Source: Trema orientale (lineage: Eukaryota; Streptophyta; Magnoliopsida; Rosales; Cannabaceae). From it: a DNA stretch of 64,000 nucleotides. Position 1 is the stretch's first letter. Each line of letters starts with the position of its first letter. The notes below the pieces were generated by a model, which worked only from the letters and a program-made list of their open reading frames with translations, was not told where the DNA came from and searched no databases. The translations under genes were made by a program, and so were the position numbers. Location of the stretch: positions 489,998 through 553,997 of the forward strand of contig JXTC01000074.1 in NCBI GenBank assembly GCA_002914845.1. The letters are read 5' to 3'. Shown in pieces: positions 12,515 through 25,043 of the stretch.

Positions 12515-12698
12515 GACACTCTAAGAGAGTGAGATTAGATTAGTATTTTCTTTCAAAGAAAAAAAAAGGTTAAAAATGGTTGTTATACAATCCGAATAAT
12601 CTTGATTTGGATTTTGTATCAAACTGTTAGATTCGGGGATGGGGATGGTAATTAAAAAACCGTCCCCGATCCGCCCCATTGCCATTCCTAGGTAAGGA

Positions 12699-14016
12699 TG
12701 TTGCCGGTGAAATTCGGCTAGTCTTGCTTCTTATTTCGTGGGCCAAACTACACATACAACCTATATGCAAATTCCCAGGCCACACGGTTTGACATGGTTA
12801 GGAGAAACCAAACCAAATCCCACATAAATTTTTTCTATAGATTTGGACAAGCATTAAAAATAGGGAAGTTCTAAATGCATCACTTAATATGCTTTGTGCA
12901 TTTAATTTTTATTTGCATACACATAAAAAATCTATTTAAATTTTATTAGTTCTTTGTACATTCATCGTTTTCCAAAATTGCCCTTTTTAAAATGAAAAAA
13001 AATTCATCTTTAATCTTTAATGTCCAAGTTCAAATTTTAATTAAAAAGAAAAAATAAGATGAAGTCATGAAGAAATTAAAGTACAAATGAATTAAAGATC
13101 TTATTGTATTGTTTTGAAAAAGAACTTAGTTCTTTACTGTGTTTTTTTTTCATAGTTTGTTTGATTCGGATTTTTTTAAAGCTAATTTGCTGATGTTAAA
13201 TTGTTTTCTTTTTTCTTTTCTTCTTTAATTTCTGTGATAGGTCTAGACTAATATTAAAGATATATATATATATTTATAATAATTTTATATTTTTTAATTT
13301 ACGAGTACCATACTGGAAAATCTTGAAATATAAATAAAGATAGAAAATTTATTGCCCTTTTGTCATGTTTTGGTGATTGAAAGGATAAAAAGAAATTAAA
13401 ATTTACTGTAAGTAAACTTGTCATTCTTAGTAATTTTACATAGAGAAAAAATTGTATAAAAAAAATCTAAAATTATGAATGTACGAAGTCAATAAGACGA
13501 TGGATTTAGAATTTCTCTTGGAAATAATTTTAGACTTGAGAATTTTTGCCAGTTGAAAATTTTGCCTATTATTACTTCTAAACTATCCCCTTTTTCTTCT
13601 ATAAGAGGAAAAAAAAAAGTTCTATCTAGTTACAAAAATATATTCAAAAAACATTTATAGATCAAAAGTAAAAAATAGCTACTCAAGCATTATTCAAGGA
13701 ATGTTGTGCAATGTGATGAGATTTGAATAGCATAAATTTTTTTTCAAAACCGCAACCAAATTACACTGTTGGTTTTCAGATTTTATAAACCATATTTAAC
13801 CGTATCAAATACATAATTAAAAAGGCCTAACGAATTGCTGCGGTCCAATTTGATTAATTTTTGCAATGTGTCAAAATAAAATTAATAATGTTATAAATTT
13901 AACATGATTGGTAAACACACTTGTCTTCGATGTTGAAGTTTAGAATTTAATTCTCGTACTCTCAATGTCAAAAAAAAATAAAAAATATGTAAAAAAAGAG
14001 ATAAAATTAACATAAT
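12699..14016. other. Intergenic AT-rich DNA
   Basis: Low-complexity AT-rich sequence with a short TA run near 13258-13272. No gene or clear element found. Confidence 0.5.
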
Positions 14017-14188
14017 GAGTAATGCTATGGGGTACCAGTAGTGTCCAGCACCACAGTGACATGTCTGTTTGTCACTGGATGATTTAATTAACAAATTGGG
14101 TCCCACATGGGCCCACTTAAATTATAATTATGATTAACCAGTAACAAACTGTGGTGCTGGACACCACTGGTGCCCTATAGCATTATTC
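14017..14188. mobile_element. Foldback MITE, family B (Mutator-like)
   Basis: A 172-bp element with inverted repeats of about 40 bp, ends GAGTAATGCTATGGGG and the complement of GAATAATGCTATAGGG. Flanked by a perfect 9-bp target duplication TAACATAAT at 14008-14016 and 14189-14197. The sequence is unrelated to family A. Its end is about 340 bp upstream of the PPL1 start codon. Confidence 0.88.
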
Positions 14189-14388
14189 TAACATAATAGT
14201 TAGTGCCGGAGTTGAAAATTGAAAATAGCCTAAGAAAGAACACATGTTCCTGAAAAAAGAAAGGAGGGAAAAAAGAGAGTCGTCCTAATTTGGTTTTCAG
14301 AAGGTAGATAGTGGGACCTGTGTAATGGTGGGTCCCGGGAGAAAATCCAACTAACAAACCGATAAACGAGTGTCAAGGGGTGGGAACA

Positions 14389-14450
14389 GATAAGCTAAGG
14401 TCATTATACCAAAGAAGAAAATAAAAGAAGATAAGGTGGCCGTATAAGAG
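14389..14450 (+). promoter_or_regulatory. PPL1 promoter: two I-box-like GATAAG motifs and a TATA-like box
   Basis: GATAAG occurs at 14389-14394 and 14430-14435. TATAAG at 14443-14448 lies 78 bases before the ATG. GATAAG (I-box) motifs are common in light-regulated plant promoters, which suits a photosynthesis gene. The assignment is by motif only. Confidence 0.45.
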
Positions 14451-14525
14451 GGAGTCTCTGGTTCACACTCACAGAGTCACGACTAGTAGTGGCACCACAA
14501 CACCAGGCTCCAGGCTCCTCCAGCT

Positions 14526-17500
14526 ATGGCTTCCCTGCAAAACTGCCCCTCAATCAATCGGACCCTCTTTCTCAATTCTCTCCCTCAGGTCCTTATTCTC
14601 TTTAACTTTCCTCTCTCTTTCTGTGTGTTAATTCTTAGTTATAATGTGATTAATGGTTTGGTTGGTTTGTGGGCTTGGTGGGTTCAGTTGCAGAAGCACA
14701 ATGGTGCTTTTTCTTGCTGTAGAAGACGGCTCTCACTTCTCGTCAGAGCCCAGCAAGTACCACCACCAGCTTCGAATATGTCTTCTTCTCAAGGTCATTA
14801 CACTCTTTGTTTAGTTTTAGTCTTTTGGGTTTGAATTTAAATTGCGTTACTGTGATTGTTGTATGGTCTAGTTCCTGTTTTTGAAGTTGAGGGTAGTAGT
14901 TTTGCGTGTGCATTTTAGTGTAGGCTATCAATAATTGAACATTTCGGGAGCAACCCAATTCGTTCTATGTTTAGTATTTTGCTTTTTTATTTCTCTTTTT
15001 CTTGAAAAATAATAGAAATTCCAAAATGAACTAGCTCAGTCAATTTAGGCATGACTGGACTTTATTGTCATTTTCAGTAATCCATAGTTGATTGGCACTA
15101 ATGCCCAATTTATCTGCTAAGCATAGTTTTAAATAGTAAAATGTACATTAATCCAGCGATTTGGTATAGCCACATATAAGCCCAGTTGTGTTCTGTGAAA
15201 AGGCAAAACATTTCTCTTTAATCCACACTATAAATTTTTCATATGATGAAATATTTTTCGTGCATTACTGTAGGAATGTCTTACCAAAAAGCCCTAGAGA
15301 ACTTTTTGAACCATCAATTCATTTTTCAAGGATGTTCATGAGACTGTAACAATGACAGCATTTATGACCCTCACATATGCTGTTGATAGTACTTTTTATT
15401 TTGTAACAAAAGCACACTATACATGAACAGCTAGGGCGTACCAAATTATCAATATTGGTAATCCTGCCATAGCGGTATGACACCATCACTCTATTTCTTC
15501 TAATTTTTGTTTTATCTTTGGCAGATAGACCTGGGAGACGCCATGTTCTTGCCGCCGGCATTATTGCTTCTTGGGTTTCAATGGTTAATACAAATTCTGT
15601 GTCGTGTAAGAATTACTATCCCCATATGTAGAGAACATTGTTACTTGATTTTGTAATAACCGCTTACGAAAACGAAATGACTTTACTTTCTCCTTCCAAG
15701 TGTGGCTTTGAAAGATTTTGATTTCCAGATCTCATATGTTAGGATCATTTTGAGTTTTGATGAACCATACAATCTTGTTTTTGTTTCCTTAAATTCTGAT
15801 GGCTGACATCCTGAGAACACACCCTTGATATGGCTCAGTTGCTGCAGAAACTAAAAAGGGATTCCTTGCAGTAACAGACAAGAAAGATGGATACACATTC
15901 CTNTGGTTTGTGGGCTTGGTGGGTTCAGTTGCAGAAGCACAATGGTGCTTTTTCTTGCTGTAGAAGACGGCTCTCACTTCTCGTCAGAGCCCAGCAAGCA
16001 CCACCACCAGCTTCGACTATGTCTTCTTCTCAAGGTCATTACACTCTTTGTTTAGTTTTAGTCTTTTGGGTTTGAATTTAAATTGCTTTACTGTGATTGT
16101 TGTATGGTCTAGTTCCTGTTTTTGAAGTTGAGGGTAGTAGTTTTGCATGTGCATTTTAGTGCAGGCTATCAATAATTGAACATTTCGGGAGCAACCCAAT
16201 TCGTTCTATGTTTAGTATTTTGCTTTTTTATTTCTCTTTTCTTGAAAAATAATAGAAATTCTAAAATGAACTAGCTCAGTCAATTTAGGCATGACTGGAC
16301 TTTATTGTCATTTTCAGTAATCCATAGTTGATTGGCACTAATGCCCATTTTATCTGCTAAGCATAGTTTTAAATAGTAAAATGTACGTTAATCCAGCGAT
16401 TTGGTATAGCCACATATAAGCCCAGTTGTGCTCTGTGAAAAGGAAAAACATTTCTCTTTAATCCACACTATAAATTTTTCATATGATGAAATATTTTTCA
16501 TGCATTACTGTAGGAATGTCTTACCAAAAGCCCAAGAGAACTTTTTGAACCATCAATTCATTTTTCAAGGATGTTCATGAGACTGTAACAATGAAATGAC
16601 AACATTTATGACCCTCACATATGCTGTTGATAGTACTTTTTATTTTGTAACACAAGCACATTATACATGAACAGCTAGGGCGTACCAAATTATCAATATT
16701 GGTAATCAAGCCATAGTGGTATGACACTATCACTCTATTTCTTCTAATTTTTGTTTTATCTTTGGCAGATAGACCTGGGAGACGCCATGTTCTTGCCGCC
16801 AGCATAATTGCTTCTTGGGTTTCAATGGTTAATCAAAACTCTGTGTCGTGTAAGAATTACTATCCCCGTATGTAGAGAACATTGTTACTTGATTTTGTAA
16901 TAACTGTTTACGAAAACGAAATGACTTTACTTTCTCCTGCCAAGTGTGGCTTTGAAAGATTTTGGTTTCCAGATCTCATAGGTTAGGATCATTTTGAGTT
17001 TTGATGAATCCGTACAATCTTGTTTTTGTTTCCTTAAATTCTGATGGCTGATATCCTGAGAACACACCCTTGATATGGCTCAGTTGCTGCAGAAACTAAA
17101 AAGGGATTCCTTGCAGTAACAGACAAGAAAGATGGATACACATTCCTATATCCATTCGGGTGGCAGGTGTGTGTCACTGTATTTATCATCGTATCTCTTA
17201 ATAATTATGTCTTCATGTCTGTGGCTTTAGCTTATGTGATGCTTGTTGGTTAAACTAAGCCAACAGGTATTTATCATCGTCTCTTTTAATAATTATATCT
17301 TCATGTCTGTGGCTTTAGCTTATGTGATGTTTGTTGGTTAAACTAAGCCAACAGGTTCTAGACAAGACATTATATGGTCATATTTTACTAACTTTTTGAG
17401 TGTGGATTTGACAGGAAGTAGTCATAGAAGGTCAAGACAAGGTATATAAAGATGTGATTGAGCCATTAGAAAGTGTTAGTGTAAATTTGATTCCGACAAG

Positions 17501-18456
17501 CAAGCAAGACATTCGAGACTTCGGACCTCCAGAACAGGTTAGTATATGATTGGTAACATTGGCATGTTTAGCATAATCAGGATTAGGACATCAATTGCCA
17601 TTTTCATGCTTAAGTTCCTTCTCCATATTTTTGTTTTCGCTGATGAAGTTCTTCCACTGTCTGTCGTAACGATGGTGTCATTCATCACTGATTGATTGCA
17701 GGTTGCAGAAACTTTGATAAAAAAGGTTCTTGCTCCTGCTAACCAGAAAACAAAGCTAATCGAGGCAAAAGAGGTTTGACCCTTTACTTTATATGCTTGT
17801 ATCTTCTAAAAAGGAACATATTCAGCACTTGAGCATTATTTGGTGTTGTATAACTGAGAAATCAGTTTCACGTGCGCCTTAGTCTCCATCAAAGTTCTCA
17901 TCTTGACCGTTTGGTTTTCTGATTTTTTTCTGTGCTCTTAAGTTCTTAATACCGGTGCTGTAGGTTTGTGATTATAGTATCATGCGGTATTATCCACCTT
18001 CCTTTTGTGGTTTGCATATACGTTTCTTCAATTTTAGCCCATGTTGCTTCACATAGTCAAATGTTCATTTACTGTCTATGTACCCATGGTACAGCAAGAT
18101 GTTGACGGAATAGCATACTACACATTCGAGTTTGTTGCACAAGCTCCAAACTATACTCGGCACGCTCTCAGCGCAATCTCTATTGCCAACGGTATGAAAT
18201 TTGATCACAAAACTTAGAATCTTAAGTACATTCATACGAAAAAGACCCTTACAAATGCCTGTGGACTGCCGTGTTCCCCTCTCACATGAACGGAAATAGT
18301 TCATTTTGTTACCTAAGAGAGTTCTCACACTCACTGGCACTATGAAATGCAGGCAAGTTCTACACCTTGACAACTGGGGCCAATGAAAGGCGGTGGGAGA
18401 AGATGAAAGACAAACTGCATACTGTGATTGATTCCTTCAAGATCTCCAATGTTTGA
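14526..18456 (+). CDS. PPL1: PsbP-like protein 1, chloroplast thylakoid lumen (exons 2-4 duplicated in this assembly)
   Basis: A PsbP-family lumen protein; in Arabidopsis PPL1 supports photosystem II repair under high light. Exons: 14526-14588, 14688-14793, 15525-15605, 17084-17166, 17415-17537, 17702-17773, 18095-18191, 18353-18456 (stop TGA). Together they give 242 aa, close to the Arabidopsis length. The N-terminus is a Ser/Arg-rich chloroplast transit region, then a twin-arginine lumen signal (RRHVLAAGIIASW) ending near SFAAE. The PsbP fold follows, with TDKKDGYTFLYPFGWQEV, VSVNLIPTSK, APNYTRHAL and FYTLTTGANERRW. Exons 2, 3 and the start of 4 occur a second time (15929-16034, 16769-16849; first-copy exon 4 is cut at 15902 by an N). 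The two versions differ by a few residues, as alleles would, so the real gene very probably has one set. The model above uses first-copy exons 2-3 and second-copy exon 4. Confidence 0.93.
14663..15902 (+). repeat. First copy of a 1.24-kb direct duplication spanning PPL1 exons 2-4
   Basis: Near-identical to 15904-17147. It ends in mid-exon at an N (15903). Exons are intact in both copies and the differences are scattered single bases and small indels. This pattern fits two haplotypes placed in tandem by the assembler better than an old gene duplication. Confidence 0.85.
15904..17147 (+). repeat. Second copy of the PPL1 exon 2-4 duplication
   Basis: Begins right after the N at 15903 with TGGTTTGTGGGC, matching 14663. 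It runs through exon 4, where the gene continues normally. It differs from the first copy at a small number of sites, including V/A, N/T and G/S codon differences. Confidence 0.85.
17179..17355 (+). repeat. Tandem duplication of about 88 bp in PPL1 intron 4
   Basis: Two direct copies containing TTATCATCG and ending GGTTAAACTAAGCCAACAGG. Entirely intronic. Confidence 0.8.
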
Positions 18457-19273
18457 TATGTGGATTTTAGTGATTTCTTCCAAATCCAGTAAAGGAAGAC
18501 CGAAGTTTTGGATTGTGAGCAGCAAATGTGCATTTTTCTGACACGACCTCCCCGGCTATCTAGTCTGTTTGCTTGTGTTATATATAAACATGTGATTGTG
18601 TGTTCTCTCTTTCTCTTTCTCTTTCTCCTGCTTTCATTGGTTGAGGGCAGGAAGCCAATTTATCAAAGTTGTAGGTGATAAAAATCCATGTAAAGGAATG
18701 CGTTTTGGCTTTGCTAATTTATATATATGAAGTACGAACTACAAACACATGAATTCCACTCCAAGTTTACCTAATATCTTCTACAAGTGTACTTACAAGG
18801 AGTACTCGAGCACGAACAACATAACCACTTGTCACCTAGGCACAAACAAAACCAATTGGTTTTATCTCTTTACTTATTTTCATCTATTAAGATATCGTTG
18901 GATGAGCATAAGTAGAAGAAACACATTTTCAACATTATTAAGTTGAAAACAAACTTTTCCGAATATTTCATCAGAAACGCCATTGTCACCATTCCAGAGA
19001 CTCTTTTCCCTTTAACGCAAGAGACCACCAACACTTATAACGAATGTACAATGGCCCCACAAGTTTAAGGCCGAATAAACCGTGGTAAAAAAGAAAATCA
19101 TAAGCATGAGATATAAATCCTAATCCATATAGCAAGGTCAAGTTTGAAAAGAGAATAATTTCCGATACATACTAAAGAAAACCAAAACAAAATAGGAGTT
19201 CTAACATGGTGCATTCCTCCTAACAAAACTGTAACAGTAAGAAAAAAATAACTCGCTCAAAACAAACAGAAGC
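18457..19273. other. Convergent intergenic region PPL1 / RPL23A
   Basis: Holds the two 3' UTRs, with a CT-rich patch (18606-18628) and AT-rich sequence. No other gene is supported; the 65-codon ORF near 18749 has no recognisable features. Confidence 0.55.
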
Positions 19274-20646
19274 TTAGATGATTCCAATCTTGTTTGCCAC
19301 ATCCAAAGCATCATAATCCGGTGTCAACCTAACATATGCCTTCTTCGTTCCATCAGGCCTACACAATACAAAAGATTTAGCATGATTAGCAATCATGCAA
19401 AGGCAAAAACAAGACTGACATTCATATTAGACTATTCCACAGAGACAGTTACCTGATCAAAGTGTTGACTTTCTTGGTCTGGATGTCGTACATCTTCTTC
19501 ACCGCATCCTTGATCTTCTTCTTGTCAGCACGGATGTCAACAATGAAAACAAGGGTGTTGTTGTCTTCAATCTTCTTCATTGCAGATTCAGTTGTGAGTG
19601 GATACTTGAGAATCTGGTAGTGGTCCAACTTATGTCTTGGTGGGGCGCTGATGCGAGGATACTTGGGGTTCCTTTCCTTCTTCAATGTCCTTGGACGATG
19701 GAATGTGACAGAAGTCCGGATCTTCTTTGCCTTCTTCTTGAATGCAGGACCCGACTTCACTGCCTTGGCAGTCTTCAAGGCTTGAGCCTTTGGGTCGGAC
19801 TTCTTCGTGTCAGCTGCATGACGTGAAGAGGGAAATCTAGGTTACATAGGAAAGAATAAATGAAAAGAAAATGCAGGACAATTTCAATGCCATGTTGTCA
19901 ATAATAACTCAAAAGAGATTTGAAGTGCACAACCAAAGCTACTTCTACAATGTTGTCATGAAAATCCAATCCCTCATAGTTAACTGTTGGAAAGTTACAG
20001 AGGAAATATAAACCATAAACTCAAAGACTACGTAATAGTTTGCTTGTTGTAAACAAAATACTCTTACGCGTTTAATTAGTGAAACCAAAAATCAAAGCGT
20101 CAATTCAAATTACCCAATGAAAAATCTATCATGTATACAAAAAGAATAGATATATATATATCTTCATGACAAGAAATTGCGCTTAAATTTGAACAGGCAT
20201 CATAGATTTAGGTCAAAGTTTCACTTGAGGGACAGAACTAATCTATGTCATTAAAAAGGGCAGCTCAAGACAAGCGAGTAACAATAAAGACTGCTCTTAG
20301 AGTAAAATAAATAATTCATCAAAATGACTTAAACCCAAGAGCAATCCTCCTAAGACATTAACATTGTCAATATCAGTTAATAAGCACATCAGATTCAACC
20401 ATTAGGGTATAAAATAAATAAATAAACAAATATAATCAACCAAATGAATGAAGCTGAAAAGCACAAACAAAAGGGTCTCAAAAACGACTAATAATCACGT
20501 CATGTTCAACATTGGTTCATAAAAAAAGGGTTAAAGTGATATATAAACACAAACCCATTTCAAATATTTGCAAGTTACACCATAAAAATCCGAAATAAAA
20601 ACATGAAATGCATATTTCGGTATGTGAAAGTACCTTTAGGAGCCAT
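19274..20646 (-). CDS. RPL23A: 60S ribosomal protein L23a (uL23)
   Basis: A large-subunit protein near the peptide exit tunnel. Exons: 20646-20634 (MAPK plus one base), 19813-19453, 19358-19274, giving 152 aa, the normal eukaryotic length. A basic N-terminal extension rich in Lys and Ala ([14 protein letters not shown]) precedes the uL23 core, with [36 protein letters not shown] and the C-terminus [20 protein letters not shown]. The very short first coding exon followed by an intron is usual for plant ribosomal protein genes. All splice sites are GT-AG and in phase. Confidence 0.96.
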
Positions 20647-20799
20647 TGCTCAAAACTCCTCCTTAAGCACTTCAACCTAATAGAATCAAGTAAATAAAGA
20701 GAAGAAAGTGAATTGCGATAGCTGCAGATCCAACTGATCTTTATCGGAAGACCATTTACGCACAATACTGAAGAAAAAGGACAAATGTAAATGGAAGAT

Positions 20800-20910
20800 A
20801 CCTGTACCTGCAGCAGCGGCGAGAGTTAGGGTTTTTCGCTGAAACGATGAACCTTGAGTTTTATAGGGCGTGTTTTGTTGGACCGCGTAAAACTTATGGG
20901 CCGGGTTCTT
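20800..20910 (-). promoter_or_regulatory. RPL23A promoter/5' UTR with telo-box and site II motif
   Basis: On the minus strand AAACCCTAA (telo-box) lies near 20838-20826 and GGCCCA (site II type) near 20903-20896. This pair is a hallmark of plant ribosomal protein and growth-related promoters. Confidence 0.7.
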
Positions 20911-20929
20911 TAAACCCAGTTCCTTAAGG

Positions 20930-23900
20930 GGAAAACTTCATAAATGCCCGTTTTCTGAAGCATATTTTCTTAAATACCCGTTTCTAATTTTCTTTCATAA
21001 AATACCAGTTTGTCATAAAACAGGTACTTTTGAAAGGAACGTAAAAAATGGGTATTTTTGAAATATTAGTTTAAAAAGAGATAGTTAGCGTAAATTTATC
21101 TTCCTTAAGTTTCCAAAGAAAGCCCAAAGTTCAAGCTGGCTGTTTTCTAGAAAGGATTGTGAACCTGATATAATTAGGGTGCATTTGATATGAGATTCGA
21201 ATATTTTTCTACAAATCAAAATTTAACTTTCATATAGAAAGTTAATAAGTTTAGTAAAAAGTGAGAGAAAATATTAAATAATGAGTATTTAATTTTACTT
21301 TCAATTTGGAGCATTATAATATCCATCATGTTCGTGTTGATAAAATTAATTATCAAGTTCAAATTTCAAAAGCTCGTGCTTTATCTTCTGAAACTAACAA
21401 AGCATCTAAACCAATCACAAAATTAAAAAACTTATATTACTCAAAACATTTTCGTTGCAAGTACTTGAGATTATTATTCAATCCAAATTCAAAAGTAGTA
21501 TATCCAAATACAAAATAACAGAATAATGCTTATTATATATAATGTGTATCTCGAGGTGTCATCAAACGTGCCGCGTCGTGGTACCGGCCCATAGTGTAAA
21601 ATTACTGGTTAGGCACGACCCACTAGCCTATGCTCTAACAAGTTGTACTGTGCTGTGCTTCTGTGCCATACCGTGCCACCCCATGTGCTTAAACATACTA
21701 GTCTTTTTGGGCCGAAATTGGCCCATCTAATTAGTAAATTTTATTAGTTTTAGTGTTCTTTTTATCTATTTTTTTTCAAATAATTCGAATTTATGTAAAA
21801 AAAAAAAAAAGAGAAGTAAATTTAACGTAAAATTTTATTTTAATTAGGTTTGTATTCTACCTACTTAATCGTAGGTTCATAATTATTTGAAATTTTTTTT
21901 TCCTTTTGAGTTAAGGTCTATCAAGGTGAAAAAGATTCAACAGAAAGTAGAAGTATTCCAACTAGATTGGCACTCAACTATCTCAATAATATATTACTTA
22001 ACGACTCTTGAAAGATAATTATTATTAATAGGAAAATAGAAGAAAAGAGAACAATAGTTTAGAGCATATAATCTGAAAGCAAAATAACTATAAAATGCCT
22101 AAGAAAAATAAATCATACGAGACTCATTAAAATCTGACTAGACAAAATCCAATGGAAAAAAAGTTCTAGCCAGGACATGAGTACTCATTACTCAAGAAAG
22201 AAACCACTGATCAAAATGATAAAAATGTTTAGGAATTAAATTCCTAATACCATAAGAAAGAATAAAATCTTATTCATTTTCCTCGTCGTTATTTGACTTT
22301 AATTAAGTTTGCAAAATCTTCTTCCCATATTGTATGGTATACTCTTTGCATTCCTTTTTTCTCTTTTTTTCTTATCCTAGATATATCATCCTCCCAATCT
22401 TTAACGATCTATCTAATAATTTCACTTGAGGTCCTAAAGAAAATAGAAAAGAAATTAAAAAAGAAATGTATATAGAGAAAACAAAATGATAATAATGTTG
22501 GGATATTTGCCCTAAAAAGCAGATTTCTAATTTTACCTTTTTAGTATAAACAACTTTCTCTTATATACAATTATGATATTTGCTAGATTAAACTGTCTCA
22601 GTTGAATAGTTTATTTATCTGAAAAAAATTTCATGACTTTATTTGTGTATAAAGAAACAAATATGAGTAAGTGTTAATTATAGGGAGACTTGTTTCTTTA
22701 TCTAAGTTTAAATTAACTCATTCACAATCAGTAAATAAAGAAGGAATACTTTATTTACTATAGGTTGTAGTATTTGTCTATCTCAATGGGAATGATGTGT
22801 CTCAAATCATTGAAATATCTGACTTCTGATAGAAACACTAGTACAATATAAATAAGTTATGTGTATTGAACTAGACCAAGTAATATAAAGAATTAGAGTG
22901 CCGTAACTCAATTTTTAATATTACCACAAGCTAGCTCTTAGCATGTAGATCTTAATCTTTGATGTTTGACTGGACTCACTTTCATGGATTGTAGCCTTGT
23001 GATTTGTTAAAAGATTAGCCTTTGTGAAATTAGAGGCAAACTCTGGTATATTGGAGTTTATGATTTATAAATTGACGGGAACACCAAATAGTTAAGAAAA
23101 CTATACATTAATGTTACTTTAGGGTCTTTCAAGATTCATGGAATAATTAAATCTAAGATCTTAATAATCACTTTATGAATTAGTTGATAATTTTGTCTAA
23201 ATGCCATTGAAGATAAAATTATCGACAATATTATTCCTTGATAGAAAGATGATAACTTAAAGGTAAATATATATTAGAGGGATATTATAGTAATTTCAGA
23301 TATCCAACTACGGTATTGTATAAGAATTTTACATGTGGTATAAAATATGCTAGATGGATCGGCTAATTAAGGCTAGTTGATTAAATCTCTATAGAAGGCA
23401 TGACATTTAATCTAAGAGTGCAGTATTGGGCCTTTAGTGGAATGTCTTTTTTACTAATAGTATTTATATAAATACCATAAGAAGAGTTATTATGTATTTA
23501 TTATACTATTGGAGCTTAGATTATTTGGATCCATTAAGTCCCTTATCTAGTTCAACAAAGCTCATTAATTGGTTGGTTAGTTTCATAAAACTATATAATT
23601 AAAATAATGATTCTACACAGAAGTTGGTATTTTTTATAAATAAGTTATATGAGTTGGACATGTTTATAAAAATACACTTAAAGCTCAAATTGGAGAACAA
23701 GCCCAATTCTAATTGGATTGAGATTAGCAATTTTAGGCCCATATATATAAGATATATGAGAGAAAAAACTGTACAGTAACTCAACTAGAGCTAAACGCGA
23801 AACAGAGGGAGAGAGAGAATTCGGCCAAGGCTGAGAAAAAGAGGAAGAAAAAGTTTCCTATAACCTCATGTTCTCATCTCACGTTCCGGTATTCCAAAGG

Positions 23901-25043
23901 ATCGAAAATGTGTTCTTGATCATTCTCTAATGAAGGATTCAACTTGGTGCCCACTCGCCTCATCAACCAAGAGCAAGAGCATAGACAAGAAGATCTAGGG
24001 TTGGAGATTTGATCACCATCAACAAGGAGATCAAGGAAGAGTACGCTACAAGAAATAAACCTCAAATCTTATCTCTAGGGTTTATAGAGAAAACACATAT
24101 TACTACTACATGTAAAAGCGTCTACGACAGTATCGGGTATGATTTCTAAGTGAGCATTGGTCCAAAATTCACCATAGGAGACCTCATGATACTCCGCATT
24201 AAACATCTCTTCCCATGCCCACGTTGAGTGGTATAGACTAGGAAGAGATGGCAAAGAGAGATTTTTTTTATGTGTTTTCTCTATTGCATATACCGTTCTC
24301 CCAAGGGACATAATAACTTTCACGTGCAAACAAATAACACGTATTTTGGAGGAAAATCACTTAATTTCCTCGTTCCATTAATAATATATATGTGTTATTT
24401 TATTTTTGTTTTTATTTTTTTTTATTTTTATATTGTTTTAAGAAATCAAAAGGTAAATACATGTTATATTTCATTAATGTCAAGATAATCTCCCTTTTAA
24501 GTTTTCCAAATAAAACTTGTTACTTGGTCGCATTACTCTCCAACAAGTGAAAAAGACAATAGTGCTAATACTTTTCTTATCCCTAGTTTACAGTATTTAT
24601 CAATTATAAAATAGGTGCTATTTATTAGATTTTACTTTTATTTATTATATTTTAAAGTGTGTACATTTTTTTCGCATTTGTATTTATCCCCAACTATAGT
24701 CCTCTATCTGAAACACTTAGGTATTTTAGAATATTGAAACAACTAATATTCAACACCATTCCTAGTCGTTATAAAACACGTTGACCACTTATATATATAT
24801 ATAGGTATATATGTACGTAGACCGAGAAATCATCAGTACGGATTCATATTACTTGAGAGTTATCAGACTATAACCCAGAGTTTAGGTTTAGGGTGCAAGA
24901 GAAGAAGAAAGAGACAGGCCGTATAGATTCTCTTTTTCAAACTATTGGTATTTTTTTTTTTTTTTTCCTTTATGCATAGCAATACTATAATGACTTAAAA
25001 AATATCCTAACTTGTATACTTTCTCACTTCAGATCATTTAGAT
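20930..25043. other. Intergenic AT-rich DNA with probable decayed repeats
   Basis: No supported gene over about 4 kb. 20930-21070 carries copies of a CATAAATACCCGTTTTC-like motif also seen at 48.47-49.1 kb. 21541-21730 is a GC-richer patch rich in GTGCCA and GGCCCAT motifs, like old DNA-transposon ends. About 22497-24100 has a shape suggesting an LTR (start TGTTGGGATATTTGCCC, a TATATATAAG motif near 23745, then a GA-rich transcribed-looking part). I found no matching target duplication, primer-binding site or coding domain, so it is not called an element. Confidence 0.45.

Larger units (their letters stand above)
11741..12690. mobile_element. Non-autonomous hAT-like element (950 bp) with internal gene-like cargo
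   Basis: Terminal inverted repeats TAGGGATGGCAAT (11741) and ATTGCCATTCCTA (12690) differ at one base. They are flanked by a perfect 8-bp target duplication GGTAAGGA at 11733-11740 and 12691-12698. An 8-bp duplication and an AGGGATG-like end are typical of the hAT superfamily (Ac relatives). Both subterminal regions carry GGGTA/CCCGC-rich motifs. There is no transposase. About 12240-12530 looks unlike the rest and holds the peptide ORF listed separately, so this may be a gene-capturing element. Confidence 0.85.

Noticed and set aside
22497-24100. Possible solo LTR (TGTTGGGATATTTGCCC start, TATA-like box, GA-rich leader)
   Set aside because: No CA end with matching 5-bp duplication, no primer-binding site and no coding domain could be located.
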